A stretch of 17,495 nt of DNA from Treponema sp. UBA1793 (GTDB lineage: Bacteria; Spirochaetota; Spirochaetia; Treponematales; Treponemataceae). This document shows positions 1-7,799 of this stretch, piece after piece. Where the stretch lies: positions 1 to 17,495 of the forward strand of contig DCFX01000009.1 in NCBI GenBank assembly GCA_002314445.1, in the 5' to 3' direction. Below the pieces are notes generated by a model that saw only the letters and a program-made list of their open reading frames with translations, did not search any database and was not told where the DNA came from. Numbering within the stretch: position 1 is the first letter of the stretch; the number at the start of each line of letters is the position of its first letter. A program made the position numbers and the translations under genes.

Positions 1-1001
1 CTGCTTCGCGGAATTTTGCAGGCGGTCCTGTGGCGATGCATACTGCAAAAAAACTGTACGAGGTTATAGACGGAAAGACTTCGGATACGCTTGTCTACGT
101 CATGACAGGATTTGTCCTGCGGCCGCATCTCCAGCCTGAGACTGACGGCATAACAGGAGCGCTGCTCTTCGTGCGCGCATTGATCCGTGCGTTCGGCATC
201 ACCCCCGTTATCGTCATTCCCGAAAAAAATGTACCTGCCGTGCTCACCTGCGCACCGCTGCTGGGACTTCATGTCTATGATGATATCGAGACTGCGCGCC
301 GTCTGCCGCTGTCGTTCGCTTATACAACAATTTCTGTCGATAAAAATGAGGCCGAAAAAATGATTGCCCGATTGCTTGCCGGCCCGAAACCCGCGGCCGT
401 GTTTTCGACGGAAACAGCTGGGGCAAATATAAACGGCGAATATCATAACGCTGTCGGCGTAAACATGACAGAGATTGAAGCTAAACAGGATAATCTCTTT
501 ACCGGCATGCAGCAGCTTGGGGTTCCCACCTTTGCTGTGGGTGATCTGGGCAACGAGATAGGAATGGGGACGATTGAAACGCATATACGTCAGTTTATTC
601 CGTATACAGGCGGGCGCGGAGCGTATTCCAGCTGCGAATGCGGATGCAATACGGGCATAACGTCCTGTACGCGGGCCGACTATCTTGTTACTGCGACAGT
701 TTCCGACTGGGGTGTGTATGCCGTAATTGCAGCACTTGCCTATATACGCAAAGATATATCGATAATGCATGATGCGGAAACGGAAGAAACTGTTTTAAGG
801 CAATGCTGCCTGAGCGGAATGGTTGATATGACAGGTTCTCTTCTTCCTGCCATCGACGGATTCAGCGTGGAAATAGAGAAGGAAATTGTTTCCCTGATGA
901 GGACCTGTGTCGAGTATGCACTGAATTATTCATCTGATACATGGTTCAAGGCGACGCTTGAAAAGGGGTTTTATGAACCGGCAGCTTTTCGAAATTATTG
1001 A
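1..1001 (+). CDS. DUF4392 protein, homolog of D-glutamate cyclase C-terminal domain (5' end cut by window)
   Basis: The reading frame is open to the window edge. A GTG occurs at 30, but in-frame codons from position 3 read ASRNFAGGP before it, which looks like protein continuing, so the true start probably lies upstream. Family signs are VMTGF and the ETDG motif (ETDG at 138-149), a Cys cluster SCECGCNTGITSC near 630-670, and VSDWGVYAVIAALA near 700-740. These match DUF4392, the C-terminal half of mitochondrial D-glutamate cyclase (DGLUCY), which turns D-glutamate into 5-oxo-D-proline. The other DGLUCY half, DUF1445, is encoded two genes downstream, so the two products may act together in the cytoplasm; that is inference. 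The 3' end overlaps the pxpBC start by 29 bp, implying translational coupling. Family assignment is fairly sure; the activity of the separate polypeptide is not known. Confidence 0.82.
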   Translation, partial: ASRNFAGGPVAMHTAKKLYEVIDGKTSDTLVYVMTGFVLRPHLQPETDGITGALLFVRALIRAFGITPVIVIPEKNVPAVLTCAPLLGLHVYDDIETARRLPLSFAYTTISVDKNEAEKMIARLLAGPKPAAVFSTETAGANINGEYHNAVGVNMTEIEAKQDNLFTGMQQLGVPTFAVGDLGNEIGMGTIETHIRQFIPYTGGRGAYSSCECGCNTGITSCTRADYLVTATVSDWGVYAVIAALAYIRKDISIMHDAETEETVLRQCCLSGMVDMTGSLLPAIDGFSVEIEKEIVSLMRTCVEYALNYSSDTWFKATLEKGFYEPAAFRNY

Positions 1002-2745
1002 ATCGGGACAGGACGCTTTTTTACTGCAGTTCGGGAACTGTATAGACGAGGCAGTCAACAGCAGAATACGCATTTTCTGCAGGGAACTTGCCCGGACTCA
1101 GGAATGCCAGTCAGGACTTATAGAGATTGTCCCTGCGTACTGTTCCGTTACGGTCTACTTTAACCCGCTCGTCCTGTCCCGGAAAAGTATTACGGCTGTC
1201 ATTTCTCAGGCAGCGGAAAAGTGCGGAAGTAATGATTCAGATGATACGGCGGAAACTCATGTAATTCCAGTCTGCTACGAGGGCGATTTTGCGCCTGACA
1301 TGGAGAATGTTTCAAATTATACGCATTTGACGGAAGAGCAGATAATATCCCTTCACTGTGCACAGCCGTATCTTATTTACATGCTCGGTTTTCTGCCGGG
1401 ATTTGCATATCTCGGCGGATTGGATAAGCGGCTTCATACCCCGCGACTGAAGACACCCCGCACAAAAATTCCTGCAGGCAGTGTTGCAATCGGCGGAGAG
1501 CAGACGGGAATCTATCCCGTTGATTCACCAGGAGGCTGGCAGATAATCGGCCGGACGCCGGTAAAAGTGTTTGATCCTGAACGCAGCCCGCAAATCCTGT
1601 TTAAAGCGGGAGACAGGATACAGTTCAAACCGGTTACGGAAGACGAGTTTCTGCGGTACAGTCAGGAAGAAGCATCGCAGCCGGAAAGTGTTTCTCCTCC
1701 TGCATATCTGCAGAAACCGAGAGTCGTGCAGTCGGGAATTAAAGTGATTTCCGGCGGGATGATGACGACCGTACAGGACTGCGGGCGTACCGGATATCAG
1801 AAAGACGGCGTCGGCGTTTCGGGAGCTATGGACAAGATTTCGTATGCAGCCGCGAACAGTATTGCAGGGAATCCGCCCGGTACGGCCGTGCTTGAAACGA
1901 CGCTGTCGGGGCCGGAACTGCAGTTTACGCTGTCTGCCGATTTTGTCATAACGGGAGCCACTGTTGCCGCAACGCTCGATTCAAAACATGTACCGATGTA
2001 TGCGCGTATACACGCGGAAGCGGGAAGCATGCTGCAGACAGGATTTGTTTCAGCGGGGCTCCGCAGCTATATCGCGTTTACCGGCGGCATTTTGGTACCC
2101 CTAATACTGGGCAGCAGTTCGACGAACAGCAAATGCGGGCTCGGCGGATTCTTCGGCCGTAACCTGAAAGGGGGAGATGAACTTGCGATAGGGCGTGTAT
2201 CCGGGTTATATGAAGCAAGGCCGTATGCGGACGCTCTGAAACTCCGCCGCATACAGGGGGAGGCGTTGTATTCACCGGCTGCAATACTGAAGAAACTCAG
2301 TACAGTCAGGAGTATTTCAGACAGCCCTGTGGTGCTGCGCGTGCTGCCCGGTCCCCAGATACGTAATTTTCCGGAAGATGCGGTAAAGACGTTTTCTTCT
2401 TCCGTGTTTACCATTACGGCTGATTCCGACCGCATGGGCTGCAGGCTCAGCGGCCCGCAGATTCAGTGCAGAGGCGGCTCCGATATAATTTCAGACGCAG
2501 TCCCCTGCGGTTCCGTTCAGATTACGTCTTCGGGTAATCCTGTCATCATGGCTGCTGACAGGCAGACTACCGGAGGGTATGCGAAAATTGCAGTCGTAAC
2601 AGCAGCCGATATGCCGCACATTGCGCAGGCCGTTCCCGGGACAAAAGTAAAATTCTCCTTTGTCACATACGAAGAAGCAGATGCCGCTCTGAAAGAACAG
2701 GAGCTCCTGCTTGCAATGCTCGACGAGGTTGTTATCGATTTATGA
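973..2745 (+). CDS. pxpBC: 5-oxoprolinase subunit B-subunit C fusion (KipI-KipA / AHS1-AHS2)
   Basis: A 590-aa protein joining two 5-oxoprolinase subunits that are usually separate genes. Residues about 1-225 are the PxpB/KipI (AHS1) part, with GFLPGFAYLGGLD, the PR..TPR..IPAGSVAIGG run and SPGGWQIIGRTP. A linker rich in Q, E, S and P follows, then from residue 256 the PxpC/KipA (AHS2) part, opening ISGGMMTTVQDCGRTGYQ and containing GVSGAMD and LETTLSGPEL. With PxpA the complex hydrolyses ATP to open 5-oxoproline to glutamate in the cytoplasm. The same domain order occurs in urea amidolyases, but no biotin-carboxylase or biotin-carrier domain is present, and pxpA is nearby, so urea amidolyase is unlikely. 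I chose ATG 973 over TTG 958 because AAAAGGGG (961-968) sits right before it. The gene overlaps the preceding one by 29 bp. Confidence 0.92.
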   Translation: MNRQLFEIIESGQDAFLLQFGNCIDEAVNSRIRIFCRELARTQECQSGLIEIVPAYCSVTVYFNPLVLSRKSITAVISQAAEKCGSNDSDDTAETHVIPVCYEGDFAPDMENVSNYTHLTEEQIISLHCAQPYLIYMLGFLPGFAYLGGLDKRLHTPRLKTPRTKIPAGSVAIGGEQTGIYPVDSPGGWQIIGRTPVKVFDPERSPQILFKAGDRIQFKPVTEDEFLRYSQEEASQPESVSPPAYLQKPRVVQSGIKVISGGMMTTVQDCGRTGYQKDGVGVSGAMDKISYAAANSIAGNPPGTAVLETTLSGPELQFTLSADFVITGATVAATLDSKHVPMYARIHAEAGSMLQTGFVSAGLRSYIAFTGGILVPLILGSSSTNSKCGLGGFFGRNLKGGDELAIGRVSGLYEARPYADALKLRRIQGEALYSPAAILKKLSTVRSISDSPVVLRVLPGPQIRNFPEDAVKTFSSSVFTITADSDRMGCRLSGPQIQCRGGSDIISDAVPCGSVQITSSGNPVIMAADRQTTGGYAKIAVVTAADMPHIAQAVPGTKVKFSFVTYEEADAALKEQELLLAMLDEVVIDL

Positions 2746-2760
2746 TGCAGGAGGCCGATT

Positions 2761-3570
2761 ATGGACAGAAAATTACTCAACAAAAATAAATATGCTGACT
2801 CAATGCCGGCAGAAGTACGCACGCTTATTCGTGCGGGAAAGATTTCTTCGCAGACATCGGGCATGTGCAGCGGATATGCACAGGCGAATTTATGCGTGCT
2901 GCCTCGGGAATATGCGTACGACTTTTTACTGTTTGCACAGCGGAACCCGAAATCATGTCCGCTGCTTGAAGTCCTGGATACAGGAAGCAGACTGCCGGAA
3001 ACAAGCGCATCGGGTGCTGACATAGCGACTGACATTCCCCTATACCGCGTATGGGAAAACGGCATACTCAGGGGAGAGTATCCCGATGTCGTACAGTTCT
3101 GGCGTGATGATCTTGTGAGTTTTATCATAGGGTGCAGTTTCTCATTCGAGTCGCTGCTTATTGGAGCGGGAATAGACGTACGCAATATTTCCGAAGGATG
3201 CAACGTTCCGATGTACGTGACTGATATCGACACTGTTCCGGCCGGTGTGTTCAGCGGAAAGATGGTCGTAAGCATGCGTCCCATTCCGTATAATCAGATA
3301 GTAAAAGCGGTGACTGTTACGGCGGCAATGCCCCGCGTACACGGATCGCCGATCCATATTGGGGATCCGTCCGTCATAGGCATTAAAGATATTGTGCATC
3401 CTGATTTCGGAGATGCTGTAACTGTAAAAGGCGGGGAAGTTCCTGTCTTCTGGTGCTGCGGCGTAACGCCCCAGTCAGTTGTCATGAATTCAAAACCATC
3501 ATTCTGCATCACCCATTCCCCGGGGCATATGTTCATTACCGATATACCTGATGCGGATCTTATTTCATAA
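2761..3570 (+). CDS. DUF1445 protein (YcsI / putative hydro-lyase family), homolog of D-glutamate cyclase N-terminal domain
   Basis: 269 aa, near the usual 260-270 aa of this family. Diagnostic stretches are RTLIRAGKI, SGMCSGYAQANLCVLP, the aromatic run before RNPKSCPLLEV, the mid-protein FWRDDLVSFIIGCSFSFE, and C-terminal ITHSPGHMFITDIPD. These identify DUF1445, annotated in bacteria as a putative hydro-lyase and present as the first domain of the DGLUCY D-glutamate cyclase. A good Shine-Dalgarno (AGGAGG, 2750-2755) precedes ATG 2761, 15 bp after pxpBC. It lies between the pxpBC fusion and pxpA, with the DUF4392 gene at the operon head. The inferred role is making or handling 5-oxoproline from (D-)glutamate for the Pxp complex. 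DUF1445 proteins also occur without DUF4392, so a stand-alone lyase-type reaction cannot be excluded. Confidence 0.9.
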   Translation: MDRKLLNKNKYADSMPAEVRTLIRAGKISSQTSGMCSGYAQANLCVLPREYAYDFLLFAQRNPKSCPLLEVLDTGSRLPETSASGADIATDIPLYRVWENGILRGEYPDVVQFWRDDLVSFIIGCSFSFESLLIGAGIDVRNISEGCNVPMYVTDIDTVPAGVFSGKMVVSMRPIPYNQIVKAVTVTAAMPRVHGSPIHIGDPSVIGIKDIVHPDFGDAVTVKGGEVPVFWCCGVTPQSVVMNSKPSFCITHSPGHMFITDIPDADLIS

Positions 3571-3587
3571 CTGTCACGGAGGAACTG

Positions 3588-4349
3588 ATGAATCAGATTG
3601 ATTTGAACTGCGACCTGGGGGAAAGTTTCGGCGCTTACACAATCGGCATGGACTCAGACATACTTCCGTACATCACGTCGGCCAATATTGCATGCGGTTT
3701 TCATGCAGGCGACCCACTCGTTATGGCGGAAACAATGAGGGAGGCTGTAAAGAACGGCGTGTCGCCCGGAGCACATCCGGGGCTGCCTGATCTTATGGGA
3801 TTCGGGCGCCGGGTCATGAAAATTACACCGGAGGAAGCAGAAGCATATATCGTGTACCAGACCGGTGCCCTGGCGGCTTTTGCCCATGCGGCAGGCGCGG
3901 AACTTCATCACGTAAAACCGCACGGTGCGCTGTACAATATGGCGGCGGCGGACGACGTTCTTGCCGAAGCCGTCTGCCGCGGCGTCGCATCTGTCGATAA
4001 ACGGCTCATACTTGTAGTGCTCGCCGGCAGCAGAATGCAGGCTGCAGCGGAACGGTCCGGCAGCAGGTATGCATGCGAAGTATTCGCCGACCGCGCGTAT
4101 ACAGACGACGGCGCACTGGTTCCCCGGTCAAAACCCGGTGCAGTTATAACTGATGAATCGGAAGTTATTAAGCGTGCCGTACGAATGGTGAAAGAGGGCA
4201 TTGTAAGAACAGCCTCTGGCAGGGAAATTACTGTGCAGGCAGACACGATATGCGTGCACGGTGACAATCCCAAAGCGCTGCTCTTTGTGCAGAAAATACG
4301 TGATTCGTTTGCGGCCGCGGAGATAGAAGTACGTCCGTTACCATATTGA
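3588..4349 (+). CDS. pxpA: 5-oxoprolinase subunit A (LamB/YcsF family)
   Basis: 253 aa, the normal size for PxpA. The N-terminus carries IDLNCDLGESFG (residues 4-15). It is followed by TSANIACGFHAGDP, then GAHPGLPDLMGFGRR and KPHGALYN (110-117), and near the end CVHGDNP, all hallmarks of the LamB/YcsF polysaccharide-deacetylase-like fold with conserved Asp and His residues. PxpA works with PxpB and PxpC in ATP-dependent cleavage of 5-oxoproline (pyroglutamate) to glutamate. ATG 3588 follows CGGAGGAACTG, a strong Shine-Dalgarno. It is the last gene of the compact cluster, 17 bp after the DUF1445 gene. No clear intrinsic terminator follows, so transcription may continue into the liv genes 187 bp on. 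Confidence 0.95.
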   Translation: MNQIDLNCDLGESFGAYTIGMDSDILPYITSANIACGFHAGDPLVMAETMREAVKNGVSPGAHPGLPDLMGFGRRVMKITPEEAEAYIVYQTGALAAFAHAAGAELHHVKPHGALYNMAAADDVLAEAVCRGVASVDKRLILVVLAGSRMQAAAERSGSRYACEVFADRAYTDDGALVPRSKPGAVITDESEVIKRAVRMVKEGIVRTASGREITVQADTICVHGDNPKALLFVQKIRDSFAAAEIEVRPLPY

Positions 4350-4408
4350 TATTTGTTTGTCAATAGTAAAAAAGATATTAATAGTTTTGAAAAACGGGTA
4401 TGAGATAC

Positions 4409-4437
4409 TTGATTTTTATTTTTTAATTTCCTAGACT
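4409..4437 (+). promoter_or_regulatory. Candidate sigma70-type promoter for livJHMGF
   Basis: TTGATT (4409-4414), a 17-bp AT-rich spacer and TAGACT (4432-4437) match the -35/-10 consensus at 4 of 6 bases each. The predicted start, near 4444, lies just before three hairpins in the livJ leader. Other -35-like hexamers here (TTGTCA 4357, TTGAAA 4387) lack a well-spaced -10. Confidence 0.4.
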
Positions 4438-4448
4438 ACAAGATATAA

Positions 4449-4517
4449 GCAACAACGCTGTTGCCGCAACTGTGGATTTAATTCCACAGCATCCGCGGGG
4501 AGCGTTGGCACTCCCCG
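4449..4517 (+). promoter_or_regulatory. Structured 5' leader of livJ: three tandem hairpins
   Basis: Three perfect inverted repeats lie end to end between the candidate promoter and the livJ ribosome binding site. Hairpin one is 4449-4464 (6-bp stem GCAACA/TGTTGC, 4-nt loop). Hairpin two is 4470-4489 (7-bp stem CTGTGGA/TCCACAG, 6-nt loop). Hairpin three is 4496-4517 (7-bp stem CGGGGAG/CTCCCCG, 8-nt loop). No T-run follows the last one, so it is not an intrinsic terminator. It could stabilise the mRNA or control translation. I could not match it to a known riboswitch class. Confidence 0.55.
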
Positions 4518-4536
4518 GCAAAAAGAGGAGCGTCTT

Positions 4537-5706
4537 ATGAAAACACCAGCAAAAATCGGGATCGCCGTTCTGGCAGTAGCAGTTATTTCCGGCTTCCTTA
4601 CGGGAGCTAAGAACAATCAGACAATTAAAATCGGATTCAATATCCCTCTGACAGGGGATTCTCCCAAAGTCGGTGAGGGATCCAAATTTTCCGGCGAACT
4701 CATCAAGAATGAAATAAATTCGCAGGGCGGCCTTGAAGTAAAAGGCAAAAAATACCAGCTTGAATTTATTTATGTCGACAATGAGCTGAAAGCTGATTCT
4801 GCGATTCAGGCCGCATATAAACTTATCGATCAGGATAAGGTTCTTGCATGTATCGGACCTGACGGTTCCGGACGCGCCATTCCTGCAGGCCAGGTTTATA
4901 ATGATGAGAAAACTCCGATGATTTCTCCCTGGGCGACAAACCCTGCCGTCACAAAAGACAGACCGTATGTGTTCCGCGCGTGTTTCCTTGATCCGTTCCA
5001 GGCTCCTGTCGCAGCGAAATTCGCAAAGGAACAGTTTAAAGGTACGAAGGTTGCAATCCTTTATAACCTTGAGGACGATTACTCAAAAACGCTTGCAGAA
5101 CTTTTCAGAAAAGCATGGGAAGGAACACAGGGCGGCAAAGTCGTTGTATTTGAAAGCTTCGGACAGAAAGACCAGGATTTTTCCGTTCAGCTTACGAAAG
5201 TCGTAGACTCCAACGCCGATTTCCTGTATCTGCCTGACTACTACAACCACGTCGCGCTTATAACAACTCAGGCAAAAGATTTGGGATGGACAAAACCTGT
5301 CATGGGATCGGATTCATGGGGTTCCGCTGATCTTGTAAAACTGAGTAAAGGTGCAGTTATCGGAGACTATTTTACGACACACTACGCTGCCGCAGGTGCA
5401 GTCGGCAAGACAAAGGCATTTATCGACAAATATAAGGCTGCATACGGATATACACCGGACGATGTCGGTGCCCTCACGTATGATGCTGTAAATATAGTCC
5501 TTAAAGCCATTCAGGATGCGGGGCTTACCGGAAATCTTAAAAAGGACCGCACTGCCATAAAAGATGCTATGGGAAAGATTAAAAATTATGACGGTGTTAC
5601 CGGACAGATGACATTTACACCTGAGGGGGATCCTGTCAAAGACGCTGTTGTTGTAAAAATTGCTGATAACGGCGACTTTACATTTGTTAAGAGCCTCCAG
5701 CCGTAG
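4537..5706 (+). CDS. livJ: Branched-chain-amino-acid type ABC transporter, periplasmic substrate-binding protein
   Basis: 389 aa, a type I periplasmic binding protein of the LivJ family. Residues 1 to about 25 form a signal peptide (KTPAK basic start, hydrophobic IGIAVLAVAVISGF, probable cut after LTGA). There is no lipobox cysteine, so the protein should be soluble in a periplasm. Mature landmarks are IKIGFNIPLTGDSPKVGEG, IGPDGSGRAIPAG and SPWATNPAVT. The last two align with the E. coli LivJ ligand loops around Ser79 and Thr102; both residues appear kept, but the LivJ CSSST loop is GSGRA here, placing an Arg near the pocket. RBS AGAGGAG precedes ATG 4537. It heads the livJHMGF set and directly follows the pxp genes, so glutamate, D-glutamate, pyroglutamate or a related compound is a plausible ligand. 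Leucine/isoleucine/valine remains possible. Confidence 0.9.
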   Translation: MKTPAKIGIAVLAVAVISGFLTGAKNNQTIKIGFNIPLTGDSPKVGEGSKFSGELIKNEINSQGGLEVKGKKYQLEFIYVDNELKADSAIQAAYKLIDQDKVLACIGPDGSGRAIPAGQVYNDEKTPMISPWATNPAVTKDRPYVFRACFLDPFQAPVAAKFAKEQFKGTKVAILYNLEDDYSKTLAELFRKAWEGTQGGKVVVFESFGQKDQDFSVQLTKVVDSNADFLYLPDYYNHVALITTQAKDLGWTKPVMGSDSWGSADLVKLSKGAVIGDYFTTHYAAAGAVGKTKAFIDKYKAAYGYTPDDVGALTYDAVNIVLKAIQDAGLTGNLKKDRTAIKDAMGKIKNYDGVTGQMTFTPEGDPVKDAVVVKIADNGDFTFVKSLQP

Positions 5707-5733
5707 TTCTCTGAAACTGGAACTGACGGAGAA

Positions 5734-5779
5734 CAGCATACCCCGCTGATTGAGGCGGGGCTGCTGATTTTATTTTGTT
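5734..5779 (+). terminator. Intercistronic hairpin plus T-rich run between livJ and livH (attenuator-like)
   Basis: CCCCGC (5741-5746) pairs with GCGGGG (5755-5760). The stem extends outward by CAGCA (5734-5738) with TGCTG (5762-5766) across a small internal loop, and ATTTTATTTTGTTTT follows. It lies in the 89-bp livJ-livH gap. It is best read as a partial terminator or 3' stabiliser that yields more binding protein than permease, a common arrangement in binding-protein operons. Confidence 0.65.
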
Positions 5780-5795
5780 TTCCTAAGGAGTAATC

Positions 5796-6710
5796 ATGCT
5801 GTCATACCTTGTTCAGAATGTGTTTAATGCCCTCCAATGGGGCAGCTTCTACTCTATGATTGCATTGGGATATTGTCTCGTGTACGGCGTTCTGCGTCTT
5901 ATTAATTTTGCACACGGCGATATCTTTATGGCCTCATGCTATTTTGCTTTTTTTGTCATTGCAGGAATTACCGCTCACTTTGCGGGTATTACGGGTATTC
6001 CTCTTTTTGTCATTACGCTTGTCGTCACAATGGCGCTTACGGCACTGCTCGGTGTGGGAATCGAACGTGTTGCATACCGGCCGCTGCGTGAAAAAGGCGC
6101 AAACAGACTTTACGTCGTCATAACAGCGCTTATGATCGGCTTTATTCTTGAGAATGGAAACCTTGCGCTTCTCGGTGCGAGTTCACGTCGTTTCCCTGAT
6201 ATCTTACCGAAAATAATATGGAAAGTCGGACCTGTTACGGTTACGAATCTGAAACTGCTTGTTATTATCAGCGCGTTTGTCGTTTTTGCAATACTGCAGT
6301 TTATTGTCCAAAAGACAACACTCGGCATGTCGATGCGCGCGATTTCGTATGATAAATTTGCCATTCCGCTTATGGGCATTCCGGTAAACACCGTTATAAC
6401 ATTTACGTTTGCACTCGGTTCAGCACTTGCGGCAATAGCCGGAATTTTATTCGGCATGTCGTATCCTGTCATGGATCCGTATATGGGTATGATAATCGGA
6501 TGGAAGGCGTTTATTGCCGCGGTCGTCGGAGGTATCGGTGATATACGCGGCGCGTTCCTGGGCGGATTCATGCTTGGCATCATTGAAATCCTTGTAACGG
6601 CGTTCCTTCCGTCAAGTTATAAAGATCTTATTTCGTTTGTTATCCTGCTTGTTATTCTTACATTCAAACCGACAGGATTTTTCGGCGTTGCAAGAAGTAC
6701 AAAAATCTAG
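5796..6710 (+). CDS. livH: Branched-chain-amino-acid type ABC transporter, permease LivH
   Basis: 304 aa, normal LivH length, strongly hydrophobic with about eight predicted membrane segments. Near the N-terminus YCLVYGVLRLINFAHGD is the LivH signature. Near the C-terminus WKAFIAAVVGGIGDIRGAFLGG is the cytoplasmic coupling loop and following helix that contact the ATPases. It forms one half of the inner-membrane channel with LivM. AAGGAG at 5785-5790 precedes ATG 5796. The gene follows the livJ-livH hairpin and is 12 bp from livM, so livHMGF should be co-translated as one unit. Confidence 0.95.
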   Translation: MLSYLVQNVFNALQWGSFYSMIALGYCLVYGVLRLINFAHGDIFMASCYFAFFVIAGITAHFAGITGIPLFVITLVVTMALTALLGVGIERVAYRPLREKGANRLYVVITALMIGFILENGNLALLGASSRRFPDILPKIIWKVGPVTVTNLKLLVIISAFVVFAILQFIVQKTTLGMSMRAISYDKFAIPLMGIPVNTVITFTFALGSALAAIAGILFGMSYPVMDPYMGMIIGWKAFIAAVVGGIGDIRGAFLGGFMLGIIEILVTAFLPSSYKDLISFVILLVILTFKPTGFFGVARSTKI

Positions 6711-6722
6711 CAGGAGACAGCT

Positions 6723-7799
6723 ATGACAGATAAAAGCAAAAAATTCCTTGTTCCCGGCATATCGGCTGCCTTTATGGTTGTCATTGTTATACTGGCACAA
6801 CTCGATATTCTTAATAATTATTATCAGACGATCCTTATGACTATCTGCATCAATGTCATCATGTCGGCAAGCCTTAATGTCGTAAACGGATATATGGGTG
6901 AGTTTTCCTGCGGACACGGCGGATTTATGGCAGTCGGGGCATACGTTTCCTCCATGCTGTCCCTGATTCTTTTCTGTCCGGGAAACAGCATTACAGGAAA
7001 AGCGCTCCTTCCGCCCGAATCGGCCATATTCCTGTTTCCGCTGGTCATCATCATCGGAGGACTTGCGTCAATGGTCGTAAGCCTTCTTGTTGCTATCCCG
7101 TCATTTAAAACCAGAGACGATTATCTGGCAATCATTACGATTGCAATGAATTTTATTATTACGACATCCCTTAACAATATTAAAGTTGCGGGAGAAAGCC
7201 GCGGACTTATGGGCATGAAATCGGCATTGAGCCGCATGAGCGATGTAATAGACCTTCCGTGGATACTTATCTGGGGAATGATATTTGCCGCGTTTGCAAT
7301 TCTCGCAATACACCGGCTTATGACTTCAACGCTCGGGAAAGGGATAAGCGCGGTCCGCTATGATGAAATTTCAGCCGAGATAATGAGCGTAAACACGAAC
7401 AAGATGAAACTCATCGCATTCACGTTTTCGTCAGGGCTTGCAGGAATTGCAGGCGGTCTGTTTGCGCATATGCTCGGATTCATTAATCCCGCATCGTTCG
7501 GCATTATGAAATCTACAGAATCCCTCGTCATGGTATACCTCGGCGGCATGGGATCGTTAAGCGGTTCCGTCCTGTCTGCATTCATATTCACCATCATGCT
7601 TGAGCTTCTGCGTCCTGCACAGATTTTGAAATGGGTCATTATTCCGCTCATGCTCATACTAATCATGCAGTTCAGACCGGAGGGAATAATGGGGCAGCGG
7701 GAACTCCCTGATGTATTTCCTAAACTCAAAAAATTATTTTCCGTCAATCCGGATCTTGTACGGCATTCTGCCGGTGAAGGAAAAGGAGGCCGGTCATGA
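6723..7799 (+). CDS. livM: Branched-chain-amino-acid type ABC transporter, permease LivM
   Basis: 358 aa, a membrane protein with many hydrophobic segments. VVNGYMGEFSCGHGGFMAVGAY near residue 57 and VYLGGMGSLSGSVLSAF near residue 270 are LivM signatures, the second being the ATPase-coupling region. Residues after about 335 are a polar cytoplasmic tail rich in Lys and Gly. RBS AGGAGACAGCT precedes ATG 6723. The stop overlaps the livG start (ATGA, 7796-7799), indicating translational coupling. It pairs with LivH to form the translocation pore. Confidence 0.95.
   Translation: MTDKSKKFLVPGISAAFMVVIVILAQLDILNNYYQTILMTICINVIMSASLNVVNGYMGEFSCGHGGFMAVGAYVSSMLSLILFCPGNSITGKALLPPESAIFLFPLVIIIGGLASMVVSLLVAIPSFKTRDDYLAIITIAMNFIITTSLNNIKVAGESRGLMGMKSALSRMSDVIDLPWILIWGMIFAAFAILAIHRLMTSTLGKGISAVRYDEISAEIMSVNTNKMKLIAFTFSSGLAGIAGGLFAHMLGFINPASFGIMKSTESLVMVYLGGMGSLSGSVLSAFIFTIMLELLRPAQILKWVIIPLMLILIMQFRPEGIMGQRELPDVFPKLKKLFSVNPDLVRHSAGEGKGGRS

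Noticed and set aside
30..32. GTG at 30 as the start of the DUF4392 gene
   Set aside because: The frame is open upstream to the window edge with protein-like codons, and no Shine-Dalgarno fits; the gene is most likely truncated by the window.
2517..3284. 255-codon open frame on the - strand opposite pxpBC and the DUF1445 gene
   Set aside because: It spans two well-supported + strand genes, is low-complexity in Ser/Ala/Thr, resembles no family I know, and lacks a ribosome binding site; it is a shadow frame.
4504..4519. TGGCAC before livJ, resembling half of a sigma54 promoter
   Set aside because: The required -12 TTGC element is absent at the right spacing, and the site is part of a hairpin about 20 nt from the ATG.
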